Made by a program: the position numbers and the translations under genes. Shown one piece after another: positions 61,151-64,000 of a stretch of DNA of 64,000 nt (positions are counted from its first letter, which is position 1; each line of letters begins with the position of its first letter). This DNA is from Struthidea cinerea (Eukaryota; Chordata; Aves; Passeriformes; Corcoracidae), in contig VZTI01001766.1 in the NCBI GenBank assembly GCA_013397865.1, positions 3,176,112-3,240,111 of the forward strand, given 5' to 3'. Below the pieces are notes generated by a model. It was not told the DNA's origin, did not search any database, and saw only the letters and a list, made by a program, of their open reading frames with translations.

Positions 61151-64000
61151 TTTAACCTTTAATTTACATTTATCAGCTTGAATCTAACTGCTGTACCTAA
61201 GCATATTCAGAACTTATCTGTAGTTTCAATTAAAAAAAAACCAAAAACTGAGAGTTGACCTAAAAAAGCAGATTTTCTGGAAGAGCAGAAATTTCCTTTT
61301 TCAACAAAGTTCACTTACAACAGTTTCTTATTTGGTCATGCAAGCCCTTTCCAGGGTACCATTCTCCACAGGCTGAAACATGAGGAGCCTTTCTTGCTGC
61401 ATGAGTCACTTCCCTACACCAGCATAAAAACCTCTGACGTTACTCAGGACGTTCCTTATAATTATCTGGAGATGCAGATCTGCATGAATAATGTATATAC
61501 TGGGTTGGTAACAGAACCAAAATATACATTAGAAGTTCATTTGATGCATGCAAAAAGTAGAATGTTAAGGCTTTTTAAAGGAATACAAATGTAAATTCCC
61601 TTTTCAGATCAACCTCTGAAGGATTTTTGAGGACCAGAAGTTTAAGAACAGTGTAATTGCAAATACCCATTTCAAAGGTTAACAACCAACATTCCTGAAA
61701 AGTTTTCTGCCACTTTTGGAATACTTGATTATGTCTGAAAAAGATGCAACCCAAGTTTAAGAGACCTGCCGCCTCAAAAAATTCAGCAAATTTCTTCTGC
61801 AGAAAAAATATACCCCAGTCCTAATTACACATAGATCTGCTTGAGTCCCTGCTTTTACATCTCAGTGCACAGGTAGAAGATGAAATGGCAGTGTGGACTC
61901 CCAGGCTGGCAGGAGCCGCGGGTGTGGGCTGTGACCTCGGGCTTGTGTCCTGCTGTGGGACAGATGGGAACAAGTGACCAAACCCTTCTTAAGCAGCAGC
62001 CTGGGCAAACCCTGCAGCCATGCAACAGGCCTGGAAGTTCTCAGTCTTCATGTACTTTCATGAAATAAGATAAAGCTGAATTAGTGCCAGATCAGACTCT
62101 TTAAACAGGGCATTAAAATCATCTCCAGTCATACCGGGACACTCAGTAAAACTCTGCCTCTGCCCCCACACTACAAAGCTCCTCGCTACTGCACAGCTTC
62201 ATCTAATCCCACACAAATCTGGTTATCAGCAGAGTCATCACTGGTACCCTGTTTCAGTCCATGCAGTTTTAATTTTGGATAGTTGGATTTTCTAAGGTGT
62301 TTGTTCAGAAGAGTGCTTAGGACAGCAATTAGCTTTCAAAGCACATTTGACTAGACAGAGCAGATGCACTTGCTGCCTGTCCACATTCTGTAAAGAACTA
62401 AGTACCCAGGGATAGAAGGACAGCTCAAATGCCATGAACAGAGAAATACATATTTTACAAATGGGAGGGAACTATGAAAATGCACTGCTTTGGGTCACCA
62501 GCTGTATTGCAGGGATGAGACCTGAAATGCTTCCTCCTTCTGCAGTTTCAGCATTAATGCACCAAAACTGCCAATCAAATCTTTAGATCTTAAGTGTGCT
62601 TTTATTTATAGATAAAATAAATCATAACACACATAAAATTTAAGAGATGTGGTTCATTACACAGGAGTATAGCTAAATCTGACTGGGCTCCTCTGAGCTT
62701 CATAGAAGCCACAATAAAATCTTCTTGGAATACAAATAAATCGTATAAAATAAATGGCTGAGCAAATTAGATTTCCTGGTGTTTCATCTAATTAATCCAC
62801 CTCAACTCAAGTTGGTTGGCTTTTTAGTTACCAGTTAATTTCATCCATACAATTAGGGGCTTTTCTGCTTGTACCTTTTCTTTAAAGTTTGCTGTGATTT
62901 CAGTGGGGTCTTTGGGTGTGTGGTGTTATGGGGTTATTGTTTGACTTCTTTTAAATAAAGGGTCTGGCTTATTTACCTGCATGGGCATAATATTGGAAAC
63001 AGTGACAATACACCCCCCTGCTCAAAGGTATTCCTTTCTGAGAACAGCTAGACCAGACTACATTTCTAATGCCTTGTCCCTGGCACGAAAGAGCAGCATA
63101 GAAATCTTCCAGGTTAGCTATTGACCAACTCTGCTGTAACGCAGAGGATTCTTCATGAAGCTTACATTGGGATGAATTTACAGAACATCACTGTTGGATA
63201 TTACACGAGGAATTTTAAAAGAAAACACAACATTTTTCACTTACTTCCAATATTTAAGCCAGAGATTTAAAATGGTATATTTAAAGTGACCAAAATTTAA
63301 TCTTAAAAGAAAAAGCCACAAAGCTGTTTGAATATGATCTATACCATCCATCTCTAAACACGCAGATTCCAAAATGTTGGTCTGTTGAATGGATGTCTTG
63401 CCAATACAAATCACAGTACTATTCTGGGTTATTTGTGAACAAAGGGGGAGTGCAAAGCTAGTACTTTTAGCAGCCTTCATTCATTTTTAAGTGTCTCACT
63501 CTTGCAAGGAAATTGCATTTTGTCACCAGAAACATAATTCACAATGTTGTTCTCCAAATCAGCTGCCACCTTGTTTGGTTTACAATGCTTCAACCAAAAG
63601 CTAAAAAATGTAACTTCAAAATTGAAATTTAAATAGTACAGGGAGTTTTCTTGGTCATCCAAGAATGTTTCCCAACATGAATTCCCCAGTATCTACACAT
63701 CTGTATTTCCTGCAGTTAGAGTTTATACCTCCCTTACAGCACACAGCCATATCTGTCAAAGTCAGTCAATCCTACTTCTTGAACTTTCCTAACAACCACA
63801 AATCACAAATTCTGCCGACAAATTAAATTTATTAAACAGTTTATGCTGCTCTCATGGAGCTCCCTGTACAACCCCCTCTGTCCTACATGGCTGCAGGTAG
63901 AGAAGCAAAGCATATTAACTGCTATAGAGTACATTTATTGGGCAACCCAAACATCACACAAAGATCTCACAAATTTTTTCATTTAGAGAAAAAAAACAGT
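61151..64000. other. Unassigned non-coding DNA
   Basis: AT-rich apart from 61,880-62,040. The block 62,580-62,850 has many AATAAA and TTAATTA-like sites and looks like regulatory-type AT-rich sequence, but nothing can be assigned. Possible upstream CR1 sequence beyond 61,150 is too decayed to follow. Confidence 0.5.

Noticed and set aside
1..64000. Bacterial-type features such as operons, CRISPR arrays, integrons or phage
   Set aside because: Gene density, composition, LTR and LINE content are those of vertebrate nuclear DNA; no spaced direct-repeat array or compact coding is present.

Overview
The window reads as non-coding vertebrate nuclear DNA, most likely from a bird and probably a passerine. 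The case for a bird rests on a full-length endogenous retroviral LTR of a type abundant in passerine genomes (about 24.55-25.13 kb), a second LTR 3' end with the same terminal layout (ending at 42,335), and decayed CR1-type LINE pieces (33.9-34.7 kb and 60.1-61.15 kb). Recognisable repeats are otherwise sparse. Base composition is about 40% G+C by eye, with short GC-rich, CpG-containing islets near 12.2, 13.3-14.1, 22.75-23.05 and 45.66-46.2 kb.

I recognise no protein-coding gene, rRNA, tRNA, snRNA or CRISPR array. Every open frame is short. The longest (221 codons on the minus strand at 45.4-46.1 kb, 188 codons on the plus strand at 56.15-56.7 kb, 179 codons inside the 24.5-kb LTR) are explained by GC-richness, a 30-bp minisatellite or LTR sequence, or match no family I know. 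The stretch fits an intergenic desert or a very long intron.

Layout: 1-12 kb is AT-rich unique sequence with small palindromes and duplications; 12.2-14.2 kb is GC-rich; 14.2-19.3 kb is AT-rich; 19.72-19.87 kb is an A-rich tract holding an assembly gap of N; 22.75-23.05 kb is a CpG-containing islet with a well-initiated minus-strand frame; 24.55-25.13 kb is a solo LTR in minus orientation; 27.8-28.5 kb is a candidate conserved non-coding element; 33.9-34.7 kb is a LINE endonuclease fossil on the minus strand; 41.9-42.34 kb is a plus-orientation LTR remnant, possibly composite; 45.66-46.2 kb is a CpG-island-like segment with a 30-bp tandem repeat and a consensus splice-donor-like site; 57.6-58.1 kb is another AT-rich candidate regulatory block; 60.09-61.15 kb is a CR1 fossil on the minus strand.

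No genes act together here. The biology on view is genome archaeology (retroviral LTRs, CR1 LINEs) plus possible regulatory DNA. Family assignments come from remembered motifs and consensus features, not database searches. I found no previously undescribed system that the sequence supports; the best leads are the CpG islet with minisatellite at 45.7-46.2 kb and the one at 22.75-23.05 kb.
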